The notes: generated by a model from the letters alone, not told the origin. DNA of 13,425 nucleotides from Candidatus Nomurabacteria bacterium (GCA_943359425.1 CALRHN010000012.1:1-13425); one strand, 5' to 3'. Positions 1 through 7,032 are shown, counted from the stretch's first letter. A program made the numbers and translations.

Positions 1-67
1 CGGCCGAGCGAAGCTTTGCAAGCTTCGCTCGGCGTATTTCTTTGAGTTCGTCGAGCGTGTTGGCCAT
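1..67 (-). CDS. lysS: Probable lysyl-tRNA synthetase, N-terminal fragment (runs off the left edge)
   Basis: Only 22 codons are in the window, starting at ATG 67-65 and continuing off the left edge. The peptide starts MANTLDELKEIRRAK and continues as a basic Lys/Leu/Arg stretch ending LRSA. This matches the usual start of bacterial class II lysyl-tRNA synthetases, where a short acidic/hydrophobic helix (xLxELRxIRxEKLxKLR) precedes the anticodon-binding OB fold. The enzyme charges tRNA-Lys in the cytoplasm. It begins 14 bases after the greA stop on the same strand, and greA-lysS adjacency is common in bacteria. No Shine-Dalgarno sequence is visible before the ATG, so it is probably transcribed from the greA promoter. 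The call rests on a short N-terminus plus context; another aminoacyl-tRNA synthetase or an unrelated helical protein cannot be excluded. Confidence 0.55.
   Translation of the reverse strand, partial: MANTLDELKEIRRAKLAKLRSA
3..33. repeat. Perfect inverted repeat within the start of lysS
   Basis: Two 14-base arms (3-16 and 20-33) are exact reverse complements around a TGC loop, giving a very stable 14-bp hairpin. On the minus strand it lies inside the probable lysS reading frame, about 35-65 bases after its ATG, and encodes the near-palindromic RAKLAKLRSA part. On the plus strand a T-rich stretch follows (34-43). It is not a terminator of greA, because it lies inside an open frame. It could slow or regulate early lysS translation, or be a by-product of the repeated Lys/Leu/Arg codons. 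Confidence 0.7.
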
Positions 68-81
68 AGAGGACAATCGGG

Positions 82-549
82 CTATTCGAGCGCGATTACC
101 TCGTATTGTACCGTACCTTGCTTACTTTCGAAAGAGCCAATCTCGCCCTTCTTCTTGCCGTAGAGAGCCATGCCCAAAGATGAGTTGTGGGAGATCTTGC
201 CTGCAGCGAGATCCGCTTCTTCGGACCCAACAATGGTGTAGACCTTTTTCTCCTTCGTGCCGACTTTTTGGACGGTCACGGTGGCGCCGACTTCGACTTT
301 CGTGCTGTGATGTTTTTCAACAACGACGGAAGACTGGAGCACGGACTCAATCTTCGAGATGCGCTCTTCGAGCTTGCCCTGCTCTTCACGGGCCTGATGG
401 TATTCGGCGTTTTCGGAAAGATCGCCCAATGATTTTGCGAATTCGAGTGCTTCGAGGATTTCTTTGCGTTTCGGTCCCTTCAATTCCTTGAGTTCTTCGA
501 TGAGCGCTACGCGCTTTTCTTCAGTGATATAGTTTTGATTTTGATCCAT
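82..549 (-). CDS. greA: Transcription elongation factor GreA
   Basis: GreA binds the secondary channel of RNA polymerase and stimulates transcript cleavage in backtracked complexes. The 155-residue product has the family's full length. Residues 1-75 form the N-terminal antiparallel coiled coil, with the signature GDLSENAEY at 42-50; D43 and E46 correspond to the acidic tip residues that hold the catalytic metal. Residues 80-155 are the C-terminal FKBP-like globular domain, with the usual YTIVGSEEAD and SSLGMALYGKKKGE segments. The ATG at 549 is preceded by AGGGG twelve bases upstream, the nearest thing to a ribosome-binding site in this window although the spacing is long. It has its own classical promoter and is followed after 14 bases by the probable lysS. 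Confidence 0.96.
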   Translation of the reverse strand: MDQNQNYITEEKRVALIEELKELKGPKRKEILEALEFAKSLGDLSENAEYHQAREEQGKLEERISKIESVLQSSVVVEKHHSTKVEVGATVTVQKVGTKEKKVYTIVGSEEADLAAGKISHNSSLGMALYGKKKGEIGSFESKQGTVQYEVIALE

Positions 550-603
550 AAAAAATAAAAACCCCTGATTACCATAGCGGTTACTGGGATTAATATGAGA
601 GAC

Positions 604-632
604 ATTCTAGCGGATTTAGGGCAAAAAGTCAA
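604..632 (-). promoter_or_regulatory. Sigma-70-type promoter of greA
   Basis: Read on the minus strand, TTGACT (632-627) is followed by a 17-base spacer and TAGAAT (609-604). This is close to consensus with ideal spacing. The start of transcription should fall near 597, giving greA a leader of roughly 48 bases. It is the only clear -35/-10 pair in the window. Confidence 0.8.
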
Positions 633-662
633 CCCAAAGAGCCGCAAATAGCGGAGAAAGTG

Positions 663-671
663 TGCTACCAT
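663..671 (+). promoter_or_regulatory. Possible extended -10 of the FemAB gene
   Basis: TGC followed by TACCAT lies nine bases before the ATG at 681 and would give an almost leaderless mRNA. No -35 match is seen at the right distance. The match is weak; it is listed because the same layout recurs at other genes here. Confidence 0.35.
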
Positions 672-680
672 AGATGGCAC

Positions 681-1721
681 ATGAAGGACTCGAAGATCAG
701 TATCAGAGAGGTGAAAACAGAGGCGGATTACGCCCCCGAACGCTCTTTTCCTGCGAGCTATTTCACCCAAGGATTCAGGTATGGGCAGTGGCAGGAAGCC
801 ATGGGACGCAAGGTTTTCCGCTTCGTAATACGCGAAGCTGACGCCAGTATCGGCTATTTTCAAGTCGTCATCTATCCGCTCACCAAAGGCAAGGCCTATG
901 GGTATATTCCCCACGGTCCCGTACTTGCACGACTACTCGACACAGAGATTGCGGCCGCTCTGCGAGAAACCCTCTCGCGCGTCGGCCGCGAGAACAATCT
1001 GGCCTTCGTCCGTTTCGATATATCTCCGAAAGAGTACGCGGGAAATGCTCTCGGACAATCATCGCCCATCGCTTCATACTACGGCGCATACTTTCAGTCG
1101 AAATACGATTGGGTGCTCAATATAGGCAGGAGCGAGAAAGAAATTCTCACCGACATGCATCAGAAGACGCGCTACTCGATCGGACTGGCGGAGCGCAAGG
1201 GCGTCACAGTGAAAAAAGTGACGGGAAGCGAACTCTTGGAATATTTTGAAACATTTTATGCCCTGCTCTTGGAGACGAGCATTCGCGGAAAGTTCGCCCT
1301 TCATCCGAAAGAATATTATCGCCACATGTTTCAGAGCGGAAAGATCGATCCCAGTATCGTCCTCTACGTCGCATACTATGAAGGAGAAATTCTCGCCGCG
1401 CACATGGTGATATTCTACGGCACGACGGCATTCTATCCGTTCGGCGGTTCACGCCGGGACAAGAGAGAAGTCGTTCCCGCATACGCTCTCCACTGGCAGG
1501 CCATACGCGATGCGAAAGAACGCGGATGCACGGAGTATAATTTCGGCGCCATCGACACGGGAGAAGCCGTCACGCACGAGAACTGGAGCGGCATCTCTGA
1601 TTTCAAACGCAAATGGGGCGGACGCGTCGTCGTACACGCAGACTTCCGCGATCTCGTGCTCAAACCGTTTTGGTACTATCTCTATATCGGACGAAAATAT
1701 CTTAAGCGGCTACTAAAGTAA
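681..1721 (+). CDS. FemAB-family (FemABX) aminoacyl transferase, cell-wall type
   Basis: FemABX proteins use aminoacyl-tRNA to add amino acids to lipid II or the peptidoglycan stem peptide; they carry two GNAT-like folds. The 346-residue product matches this layout. It has FRYGQWQE at 32-39 near the first fold, the family-type basic helix MHQKTRYSIGLAERKGV at 159-175, the second fold with YPFGGSRRDKREVVPAYALH from 252, then EYNFGAIDTG (285-294) and FKRKWGG (308-314) at the C-terminal substrate site. There is no signal peptide, as expected for a cytoplasmic enzyme. ATG 681 is preferred over GTG 660, which would add seven unconserved residues that run into the presumed promoter. It is the only plus-strand gene, divergent from greA and convergent with mrdA (19 bases between stops). 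The amino acid added and the acceptor cannot be read from the sequence. Confidence 0.85.
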   Translation: MKDSKISIREVKTEADYAPERSFPASYFTQGFRYGQWQEAMGRKVFRFVIREADASIGYFQVVIYPLTKGKAYGYIPHGPVLARLLDTEIAAALRETLSRVGRENNLAFVRFDISPKEYAGNALGQSSPIASYYGAYFQSKYDWVLNIGRSEKEILTDMHQKTRYSIGLAERKGVTVKKVTGSELLEYFETFYALLLETSIRGKFALHPKEYYRHMFQSGKIDPSIVLYVAYYEGEILAAHMVIFYGTTAFYPFGGSRRDKREVVPAYALHWQAIRDAKERGCTEYNFGAIDTGEAVTHENWSGISDFKRKWGGRVVVHADFRDLVLKPFWYYLYIGRKYLKRLLK

Positions 1722-1740
1722 AACTGCGCCAAGAGATTAT

Positions 1741-3438
1741 TCAATTTGTGCTCGTATATTCCGGCGTATAGACGTGCATCCAGTCGAGCACCATGTGCAC
1801 GACGTGCGTTGCGCCCGAGTTCGAATCGGGACCGTTTTCCATGACGACGACGATGGCGTATTTCGGATTCTCGTATGGGAAGAATGCCTCATTCCACGAG
1901 TTGACCGTATGCGTCGTGAGATTCACCTGCGCCGTTCCTGTTTTCGATGCGACGGAAAGTCCCGAGATCTGGAGGCCGGGCGCAGTGCCTTCGGTGACAG
2001 TGAGGCGCATGCCTTCGCAGACAATCTGGAAGAAGGAGGGATTGAGATCGATAGTGGTAGAAGCAAGCGTTGGTGCCGGATCTTTTAGGATATGCGGAGT
2101 AAAGAGCGTCCCGCCGTTTGCGATCGCGGCGACTCCTCGTGCCATCTGGAGGGGCGTGACTTGGAATCCGTATTGTCCGATAACGGTGTGATACGTATCA
2201 CCGACATTCCAGTGCGTTCCCGGAAATGTTTTCTCTTTCCAGTCCGGAGTCGGAATAACTCCCTCGAGTTCACCCGGCAGATCGATGCCCGTCTTCGCAG
2301 CGAGTCCGAACATGCTCGTGTATTTTTCAATATTGAGAATTCCCATGCCGCGCTGGCTCTTGTATCCGCCGCCGACTTCGTAGAAATACACGTCAGATGA
2401 GACAGCTATGGCATGACGTATGTCCGTGTATCCGTTCACGCGCCAGTCCTTGAAAACGGAATCCATTTTCGGATTGTAAGGATTCGGAATCGAGATCGAT
2501 CCGGTCGAAAGTATCTGCGTCGATGGAGTAACGACGCCTGTGTCGAGGGCACCGAAGGCGACGAAGGGTTTGACGATGGACCCGGGCGCATAGAGTCCGG
2601 CGATGGCGCGATTGAGAAATGTTTTTCGCTTGTCAGAAAGATAGCCTTTGATCGCGGCCGCATCGCCTCCGTCGGAGAGAATATTCGAATCGTATTCCGG
2701 ATAACTTGCGATGCCCAGTATTTCCCCCGTGTGAACATCCATGATGACACCCGCTCCGCCGACAAATGATCCGTCGATGGCAGTTTGCCTGATTTCTTTA
2801 TACAACTCTTCTTGCACGCGTGAATCGATGGAGAGCGTGATGTTCTCTCCATGCTGGGGCGGATTGGTGATATTTTCGGACTGCACATTTCCTTTCACGT
2901 CAGTCTCGACGATGCGCAGACCGTTTTCCCCTTTCAATATGTCATCAAATGATTTCTCTACGCCGGCCATGCCCTTGAATTCGCTCTGCCAGTAGAATCC
3001 AGCCTTGTCCTGCGACGGATAGCTCACGTAGCCGAGCAAGTGGCCAAAGCCCGCCGCACCGATGTATTTGCGATGCGGAAATGGGTCGCCGTTTTCCTGC
3101 TGGACATTCGAAGCGAGTTCGACGCCGTTACGATCGAGCACTATGCCGCGGTCGGCGAAGATCGGATCACGATGGAGGCTATTGTTCTCGCTCTGTTTCG
3201 CATACGCTTCGCCTTTTGATATCTGGAGAATACCGAGCCGTCCACCAAAGAGAATAGCGACGGCAATGAAGAATCCCGCGAGATAGTACGCCGCGCGTTT
3301 CGGAATCGTCTGTTCGAGGCGGCCTTCGAACTGCTGTGTGTTGAATTCGGGAAGATTTTTCGAATCGAGAAAGATCTCGTCAGGAGCAACGTCCATGCTG
3401 CGCGTTTTCGAGCGAAAATGTTTTCTGAATGAAGTCAT
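1741..3438 (-). CDS. mrdA: Penicillin-binding protein 2 (peptidoglycan D,D-transpeptidase MrdA)
   Basis: This class B PBP cross-links peptidoglycan stem peptides during lateral growth, normally together with RodA. The 565-residue protein has a 45-residue cytoplasmic N-terminus, one membrane anchor (about 49-72), and the dimerisation/pedestal domain starting with FADRGIVLDRNG (94-105). The transpeptidase domain carries the nucleophile motif S287-I-V-K290, the second motif S347-S-D349 (SxD, usual for PBP2) and K499-T-G501. Its start overlaps the stop of the upstream small membrane gene by ATGA, with no Shine-Dalgarno or -10 box nearby, so translation is probably coupled. No rodA or mreBC lies in the window. 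It converges on the FemAB-like gene, so two wall-building enzymes share this locus. Confidence 0.95.
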   Translation of the reverse strand: MTSFRKHFRSKTRSMDVAPDEIFLDSKNLPEFNTQQFEGRLEQTIPKRAAYYLAGFFIAVAILFGGRLGILQISKGEAYAKQSENNSLHRDPIFADRGIVLDRNGVELASNVQQENGDPFPHRKYIGAAGFGHLLGYVSYPSQDKAGFYWQSEFKGMAGVEKSFDDILKGENGLRIVETDVKGNVQSENITNPPQHGENITLSIDSRVQEELYKEIRQTAIDGSFVGGAGVIMDVHTGEILGIASYPEYDSNILSDGGDAAAIKGYLSDKRKTFLNRAIAGLYAPGSIVKPFVAFGALDTGVVTPSTQILSTGSISIPNPYNPKMDSVFKDWRVNGYTDIRHAIAVSSDVYFYEVGGGYKSQRGMGILNIEKYTSMFGLAAKTGIDLPGELEGVIPTPDWKEKTFPGTHWNVGDTYHTVIGQYGFQVTPLQMARGVAAIANGGTLFTPHILKDPAPTLASTTIDLNPSFFQIVCEGMRLTVTEGTAPGLQISGLSVASKTGTAQVNLTTHTVNSWNEAFFPYENPKYAIVVVMENGPDSNSGATHVVHMVLDWMHVYTPEYTSTN

Positions 3439-3695
3439 TTTGAATACAGGAATTTTTTCTTAAGAGTTTCGATAATGAAAAAGATTGCCGCACCGATAAG
3501 CGTCATGACGGAGAGCGAGGAGAAGAAGCGGCGTTCGGGAATGGCGTAGAATATGTCGATGAGGAAGAAAGCGAGAGGAAGCTCGTAGAATGCAGGGAAA
3601 TACCAAGCGCCGCCCACGGCAAGTACTGCCGAGAACCAGAACGGCATGTAGAAAATGGAGAGAATGAGGAGAATATCGTATACAATGCGTCGCAT
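3435..3695 (-). CDS. Small membrane protein preceding PBP2 (MreD position)
   Basis: The 86-residue protein has about three hydrophobic segments (near 6-28, 35-52 and 60-76) and a basic end (KKKFLYSK). No family is recognised with certainty. Its position immediately before mrdA with a 4-base overlap is where mreD often sits in rod-shape operons, but it is about half the length of a normal MreD and there is no mreC. A role in PBP2 membrane placement is an inference from coupling only. The ATG at 3695 is supported by a -10-like TACAAT seven bases upstream. Confidence 0.75.
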   Translation of the reverse strand: MRRIVYDILLILSIFYMPFWFSAVLAVGGAWYFPAFYELPLAFFLIDIFYAIPERRFFSSLSVMTLIGAAIFFIIETLKKKFLYSK

Positions 3696-3702
3696 AGAGC
3701 GA

Positions 3703-3708
3703 ATTGTA
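3703..3708 (-). promoter_or_regulatory. -10 box (TACAAT) of the small membrane gene/mrdA operon
   Basis: TACAAT on the minus strand ends seven bases before the ATG at 3695, so transcription would begin at or beside the start codon. No clear -35 is seen. Confidence 0.55.
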
Positions 3709-3732
3709 TACTAGGTCTCCATAATTGCAAAA

Positions 3733-4587
3733 TTAGCGCGCCGCAGGCGGCGGAGAAGACTTTTTCTTCTTCATTTTGTGGCGAATGGCCTTATAGATGA
3801 TACGGACAATGAGGGCAACGACGAGAAGAATAAGCCCGTAAAATAGGATAGGCGTATTCAATATGAATGAGAACAATGTGAGGAAGAAGAGCGTCACATA
3901 ACGGATGGGAGTGTCGACATATTTCTCGGACGGAGAGGCCGCGGAAGCGGTCGTACCGGCAGACTCCTTGCGCAGAGCGAGAGCGGCAACGTCTTTCTTC
4001 TCCTGCACAGTCGAACCGGTCGTACTGCGCCACGTGTCGATAGTGCCCACGACACCACCGACCGCGCCCGTAAATACTGTCGGCGTATGCGAGGTAATAA
4101 TCTTCTCGAGAGCGTCGACTTGTTTCAAGACAGGAACTTCATCGGATGGCACTGTCGATTTCGGAAGAATGCGCTTCATTACGGTGCGTTTACTCGCGGC
4201 CGTCTCGGTATGGTCGATGAAGACTGATTCTGTCTTGCCGAGCGGGAGAACGACTTCGGGATCGATGATCTTGGCCGTGATGGAATGATCGCCGGCCGTT
4301 ACGTTCCAGTCGATGGAGACGTCTTTGAGATTCTTCGGGACGACGACGAAATCCTGCCGGCCGAGAATCGTCGTCTTGTCGTAGAATTCGACACTACCGC
4401 GGATCGTCTGATCTCCGCCGTTGAAGACGACGGTGTATATCTTGATCGCATCGCCGTCAGAGAAAGGATCTTTAGAATACCAGATCGGCGCCGTGATAAA
4501 GCCGACATTGGACTGCGCCTCGAAAGTCGCGAATGTCGGAGAGGCAACGAAGAAGCAGAGGAAAAATATGAGAAAGAATTTCTTCAT
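3733..4587 (-). CDS. Exported beta-sandwich protein with C-terminal membrane anchor, unknown function
   Basis: The 284-residue protein starts with a typical signal peptide (MKKFFLIFFLCFFVASPTFA, likely cut after A20). Residues 28-125 alternate beta-like strands with motifs such as KIYTVVFNGGDQTIRGSVEF and end in TESVFIDHTET, resembling CARDB/Ig-like adhesion or binding modules. A linker rich in Ser, Thr and Ala follows (130-225), then hydrophobic segments (about 228-266) and a cytoplasmic tail KAIRHKMKKKK ending in a proline run. It would therefore display one Ig-like domain outside the cell from a membrane anchor. No catalytic motif is visible. It lies 37 bases upstream of the PBP2 unit but has its own -10 box, so a wall-related role is only suggested. 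Confidence 0.8.
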   Translation of the reverse strand: MKKFFLIFFLCFFVASPTFATFEAQSNVGFITAPIWYSKDPFSDGDAIKIYTVVFNGGDQTIRGSVEFYDKTTILGRQDFVVVPKNLKDVSIDWNVTAGDHSITAKIIDPEVVLPLGKTESVFIDHTETAASKRTVMKRILPKSTVPSDEVPVLKQVDALEKIITSHTPTVFTGAVGGVVGTIDTWRSTTGSTVQEKKDVAALALRKESAGTTASAASPSEKYVDTPIRYVTLFFLTLFSFILNTPILFYGLILLVVALIVRIIYKAIRHKMKKKKSSPPPAAR

Positions 4588-4593
4588 GAGTGT

Positions 4594-4599
4594 ATTGTA
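4594..4599 (-). promoter_or_regulatory. -10 box (TACAAT) of the exported protein gene
   Basis: TACAAT on the minus strand is six bases from the ATG at 4587, again predicting a leaderless mRNA and supporting this start codon. Confidence 0.55.
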
Positions 4600-4624
4600 C
4601 TACATCTCTTCCCGTGCGGGAACG

Positions 4625-5638
4625 TTATTCCATACTAGTCGCGTATGTTCCAGAGAGTGCGGCACCGGCGAGTGTGAGGCGTTTTGCAAATGCAGTCTGT
4701 GCAGCGGAAACGTTTTCATTCTTGCCCGCCCATGCGGCGAGTGCGGGTTCCTGAAGTGCGCGTGCGTATGAGAAGGTGACTCCCCACGGATATGGACCGC
4801 GTTTGGTGATTTCGGAAAGATTCTCTGCGGCCTGTGCCGGTGTTTGTCCGCCAGAGAGGAAGACGACTCCGCCGCACTCGGAAGGAACTACACTCTTGAG
4901 GACGCGGGCGGTGCGTTCTGCGACGTCAGTAGCAACCATTGTCTCGCCGCTTCCCTTGCCGGGAACAACCATGCTTGTCTTCAATATGAGGCCGGGCAGA
5001 TAGACGCCGTATGAGGCCATTGAAGCGAATACTGTTTCGAGAGTTTTCTGCGTCACGGATTCGGCACGAGCGATGCCGTGCGTGCCATCGAGTATGACTT
5101 CGGGTTCGATGATGGGAACGAGTCCGGCTTCTTGCGCAAGTAAGGCATACATGGCGAGCGTGTCGGCGTTCGCACGGACACAGGCATCAGTCGGCATGTT
5201 CTCTCCGATAGTAATGACGGAGCGCCATTTCGTGAAGCCCGCACCCATGGCGACGTATTCGGCGAGACGCTGGCGCAAACCGTCGAGGCCTTCCGTCATT
5301 TTCTCTTCAGGAGAATTCGGAAGGGCAACTGTTCCCTTGTCTACCTTGATACCAGGAATGATTCCTGCTCCTGCGAGCATTTGTGCGAACGGCATGCCGT
5401 TCGAAGCGCTCTGGCGAATCGTTTCGTCGTAGAGAATGACGCCGCTCAAGAATTGTTTTGATTCAGGTGTCGTGAAGAGCAGTTCGCGGTATGCCCGGCG
5501 AGAATCTTCCGTTGTCGGAGCACCAACGGACTCGAAGCGCTTGTTACATGTTCCATTGCTCTCGTCTGCGGCGAGGATGCCTTTGCCCTGCGCGACCAAT
5601 GCCTTTGCCGTACTCTCCAATTTTTGCGTGTCGATCAT
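4625..5638 (-). CDS. Class I fructose-bisphosphate aldolase
   Basis: This cytoplasmic glycolytic enzyme splits fructose 1,6-bisphosphate into dihydroxyacetone phosphate and glyceraldehyde 3-phosphate through a Schiff base. The 337-residue product is of the animal/plant-like class I type. Visible motifs are ILAADES (21-27), GIKVDKG (96-102), FTKWR (135-139, K137), IIEPE (176-180), the Schiff-base lysine K220 in LILKTSMV, SGGQTPAQAAENL (262-274) and GVTFSYARALQ (286-296). The ATG at 5638 is chosen because the aldolase homology begins there; a longer frame to 5713 would add 25 unrelated residues lying inside the upstream gene. It ends TYATSME and lacks the extended tail with terminal Tyr of animal aldolases. 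It starts 17 bases after the TMEM175 stop. Bacteria more often use the zinc-dependent class II enzyme, so this type is notable but not rare. Confidence 0.95.
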   Translation of the reverse strand: MIDTQKLESTAKALVAQGKGILAADESNGTCNKRFESVGAPTTEDSRRAYRELLFTTPESKQFLSGVILYDETIRQSASNGMPFAQMLAGAGIIPGIKVDKGTVALPNSPEEKMTEGLDGLRQRLAEYVAMGAGFTKWRSVITIGENMPTDACVRANADTLAMYALLAQEAGLVPIIEPEVILDGTHGIARAESVTQKTLETVFASMASYGVYLPGLILKTSMVVPGKGSGETMVATDVAERTARVLKSVVPSECGGVVFLSGGQTPAQAAENLSEITKRGPYPWGVTFSYARALQEPALAAWAGKNENVSAAQTAFAKRLTLAGAALSGTYATSME

Positions 5639-5654
5639 AGAAAAAATGTAAAAA

Positions 5655-5660
5655 ATTATA
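5655..5660 (-). promoter_or_regulatory. TATAAT box overlapping the TMEM175 stop codon, upstream of aldolase
   Basis: A perfect TATAAT on the minus strand contains the TAA stop of the upstream gene (5658-5656). It lies 16 bases before the aldolase ATG, which would leave a leader of about ten bases. A second, weaker candidate (TACATT, 5650-5645) lies six bases before the ATG. Confidence 0.45.
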
Positions 5661-6300
5661 ATGATGCGTCGTGCTTGTGCCTGAAGACAAAGTCGGCGAT
5701 AACGGTGACCCAACTCGTACTCGACGGGATGAGATTGAAGACGATGGAGAATGTGAAGAGGACGAATGATGCCGTCGTATTATAGAATCCGACGACAATG
5801 GCGATCGCCGCGATGACGACGGGCAGGAGGATGCGGATATCACCGTTCTTGTCGTCGCGCGGCGTCATTGTGTTGATCTCGATGGTACTTGAGCGAATGA
5901 CATATTTCTTCATGACATAGAGCGAGAGACCGATCAGGATGACGTTGATGCCGAAGATGAGCGTGGCGACCGGAGTCTGACTATATGTACCGAGCAACTG
6001 TCCGGAAAACGGCACGAGGGCGATGAAGAAAAAGAAGATTGCATTGATCGTGGTAAGATTGATATCAATATTCTTCGCATAGATGGACACTATATAGTGG
6101 TGTCCGCGCCAATACGTGAAGAGGAGGGCGAAAGAGATGATGAAGGAGAGAAGGAGCGGCAGGTTAGCCATGAGAGCGGCCCAGAGTGCCTTGTCAGTTA
6201 CGGGAGAGGCCAATACGGGAATCTTCAGGTTGAAGATAAGGAGAGTCATGGCGATGGCAAAGATGCCGTCAGCGAGCTGGTCGAGTCGTGCTTGTTTCAT
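5656..6300 (-). CDS. TMEM175/DUF1211 family potassium channel-like protein
   Basis: Prokaryotic TMEM175 proteins are about 200 residues with six membrane helices and assemble as tetrameric potassium-permeable channels lacking the classical TVGYG filter. This 214-residue protein fits: helices near 8-29, 42-63, 82-104, 111-131, 156-172 and 176-192. The family signature RxxxFSDGVFAIAxTLL appears as RLDQLADGIFAIAMTLL (5-21), with L9-A10 replacing the usual Phe-Ser. FFIALVPFSG (91-100) is the typical third helix. The C-terminus is short and basic (FRHKHDASL). It is followed closely by aldolase. The ATG at 6300 is supported by TATACT seven bases upstream. Channel activity is inferred from family only. 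Confidence 0.85.
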   Translation of the reverse strand: MKQARLDQLADGIFAIAMTLLIFNLKIPVLASPVTDKALWAALMANLPLLLSFIISFALLFTYWRGHHYIVSIYAKNIDINLTTINAIFFFFIALVPFSGQLLGTYSQTPVATLIFGINVILIGLSLYVMKKYVIRSSTIEINTMTPRDDKNGDIRILLPVVIAAIAIVVGFYNTTASFVLFTFSIVFNLIPSSTSWVTVIADFVFRHKHDASL

Positions 6301-6307
6301 GCCCCCA

Positions 6308-6313
6308 AGTATA
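6308..6313 (-). promoter_or_regulatory. -10 box (TATACT) of the TMEM175-like gene
   Basis: TATACT on the minus strand ends seven bases before the ATG at 6300. The GGGGG between box and ATG is too close to act as a Shine-Dalgarno site, so a leaderless start is more likely. Confidence 0.55.
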
Positions 6314-6350
6314 GCTCAAAACAATTCTGGAAGAAAGCGAGCTGTGGAAA

Positions 6351-6962
6351 TTATTTCAAACGAAACGATTCGCGCATTTGGTCAAAAGTTTCGATCAGGC
6401 GGGCACGATCGTAGGCCGTTTTCGTACCCGGCGGATAGTTGTCGATATTGTTGCTGTGGATGAAATACCGGATCGAGAGACATTGAGCACGATCTGCCGT
6501 GGTATAGATTGTTTCGTCGTAGCGATTCCCCGCCACCGCGCCCACTGTGTGAACGACGGTGTAGGCGATGCCATTGTCATTGAGAGAAGAGATCTCCGTT
6601 GCGCCATCGGCAAAGTCAGTTGCGAGACATTTTGAAGAGACCGGCGTCTCAATGGCGAGTTTCGTGTCTGATGCGACGAGATTCGTCCCTTCTCCCCACG
6701 ATGCGGGAACGGTAAATGAAATGCCGTGAATATTTTTGCCCCGACCGAGCGCCGTGTACAAATAATTCTCGTCGACGGCGAAATCGGCGGGATAGTCGAT
6801 GGAGAAATAGGGCGATGCGTCATACCGTTTCCAGCCCTCGGCCGGAGCGGCAAGAGGAGCGGGAGGAGGGCTTTGATTAAGTTGGATGACAAAAAGAACT
6901 GCAGTGACGAGAATAATGGCAACAGCACCGACGGCGAGTCTATGGGAGTGAGCGTATCTCAT
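6351..6962 (-). CDS. Membrane-anchored extracytoplasmic protein, PsbP-like, unknown function
   Basis: The 203-residue product has a short basic start, one membrane segment (about 9-27), a Pro/Ala linker (31-42) and a soluble domain. The domain begins GWKRYDASPYFSIDYPADF (43-61), a pattern common in PsbP-like and related anchored domains of Gram-positive and CPR bacteria, and ends TFDQMRESFRLK, also typical of that fold. Two cysteines (C112, C161) in the exported part could form a disulfide. The ATG at 6962 is chosen because TATACT lies six bases upstream; a longer frame to 7040 would read through that box and the adjacent terminator. No catalytic residues are recognised. It lies between the cupredoxin and the channel gene. 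Confidence 0.75.
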   Translation of the reverse strand: MRYAHSHRLAVGAVAIILVTAVLFVIQLNQSPPPAPLAAPAEGWKRYDASPYFSIDYPADFAVDENYLYTALGRGKNIHGISFTVPASWGEGTNLVASDTKLAIETPVSSKCLATDFADGATEISSLNDNGIAYTVVHTVGAVAGNRYDETIYTTADRAQCLSIRYFIHSNNIDNYPPGTKTAYDRARLIETFDQMRESFRLK

Positions 6963-6968
6963 ACGTTT

Positions 6969-6974
6969 AGTATA
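6969..6974 (-). promoter_or_regulatory. -10 box (TATACT) of the PsbP-like gene
   Basis: TATACT on the minus strand is six bases before the ATG at 6962. The -35 region would fall in or beside the upstream terminator, so the promoter probably relies on the -10 region. Confidence 0.55.
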
Positions 6975-6987
6975 TACCTTTTGAACG

Positions 6988-7019
6988 AAAAACACTCCGG
7001 CTTCATCCGGAGTGTTTTT
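6988..7019 (-). terminator. Intrinsic terminator after the cupredoxin gene (symmetrical)
   Basis: Arms 6988-7000 and 7007-7019 are fully complementary, with the core ACACTCCGG paired to CCGGAGTGT, a six-base loop and flanking A and T tracts. On the minus strand it ends in TTTTT about 13-45 bases after the cupredoxin stop. It also has a T run on the plus strand, but no plus-strand gene leads into it. Confidence 0.85.
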
Positions 7020-7032
7020 GAGAGTTGGAAAT

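Noticed and set aside
507..914. Minus-strand frame covering the greA upstream region
   Set aside because: It lies antisense to the FemAB gene, overlaps the greA start and promoter, and its translation shows no recognisable domain.
4609..4622. Short inverted repeat between the aldolase stop and the next gene
   Set aside because: Only a five-base stem with a four-base loop and no T tract after it on the minus strand, so too weak to call a terminator.
5639..5713. Longer aldolase start at 5713
   Set aside because: The 25 extra residues lie inside the TMEM175 gene and have no counterpart in class I aldolases.
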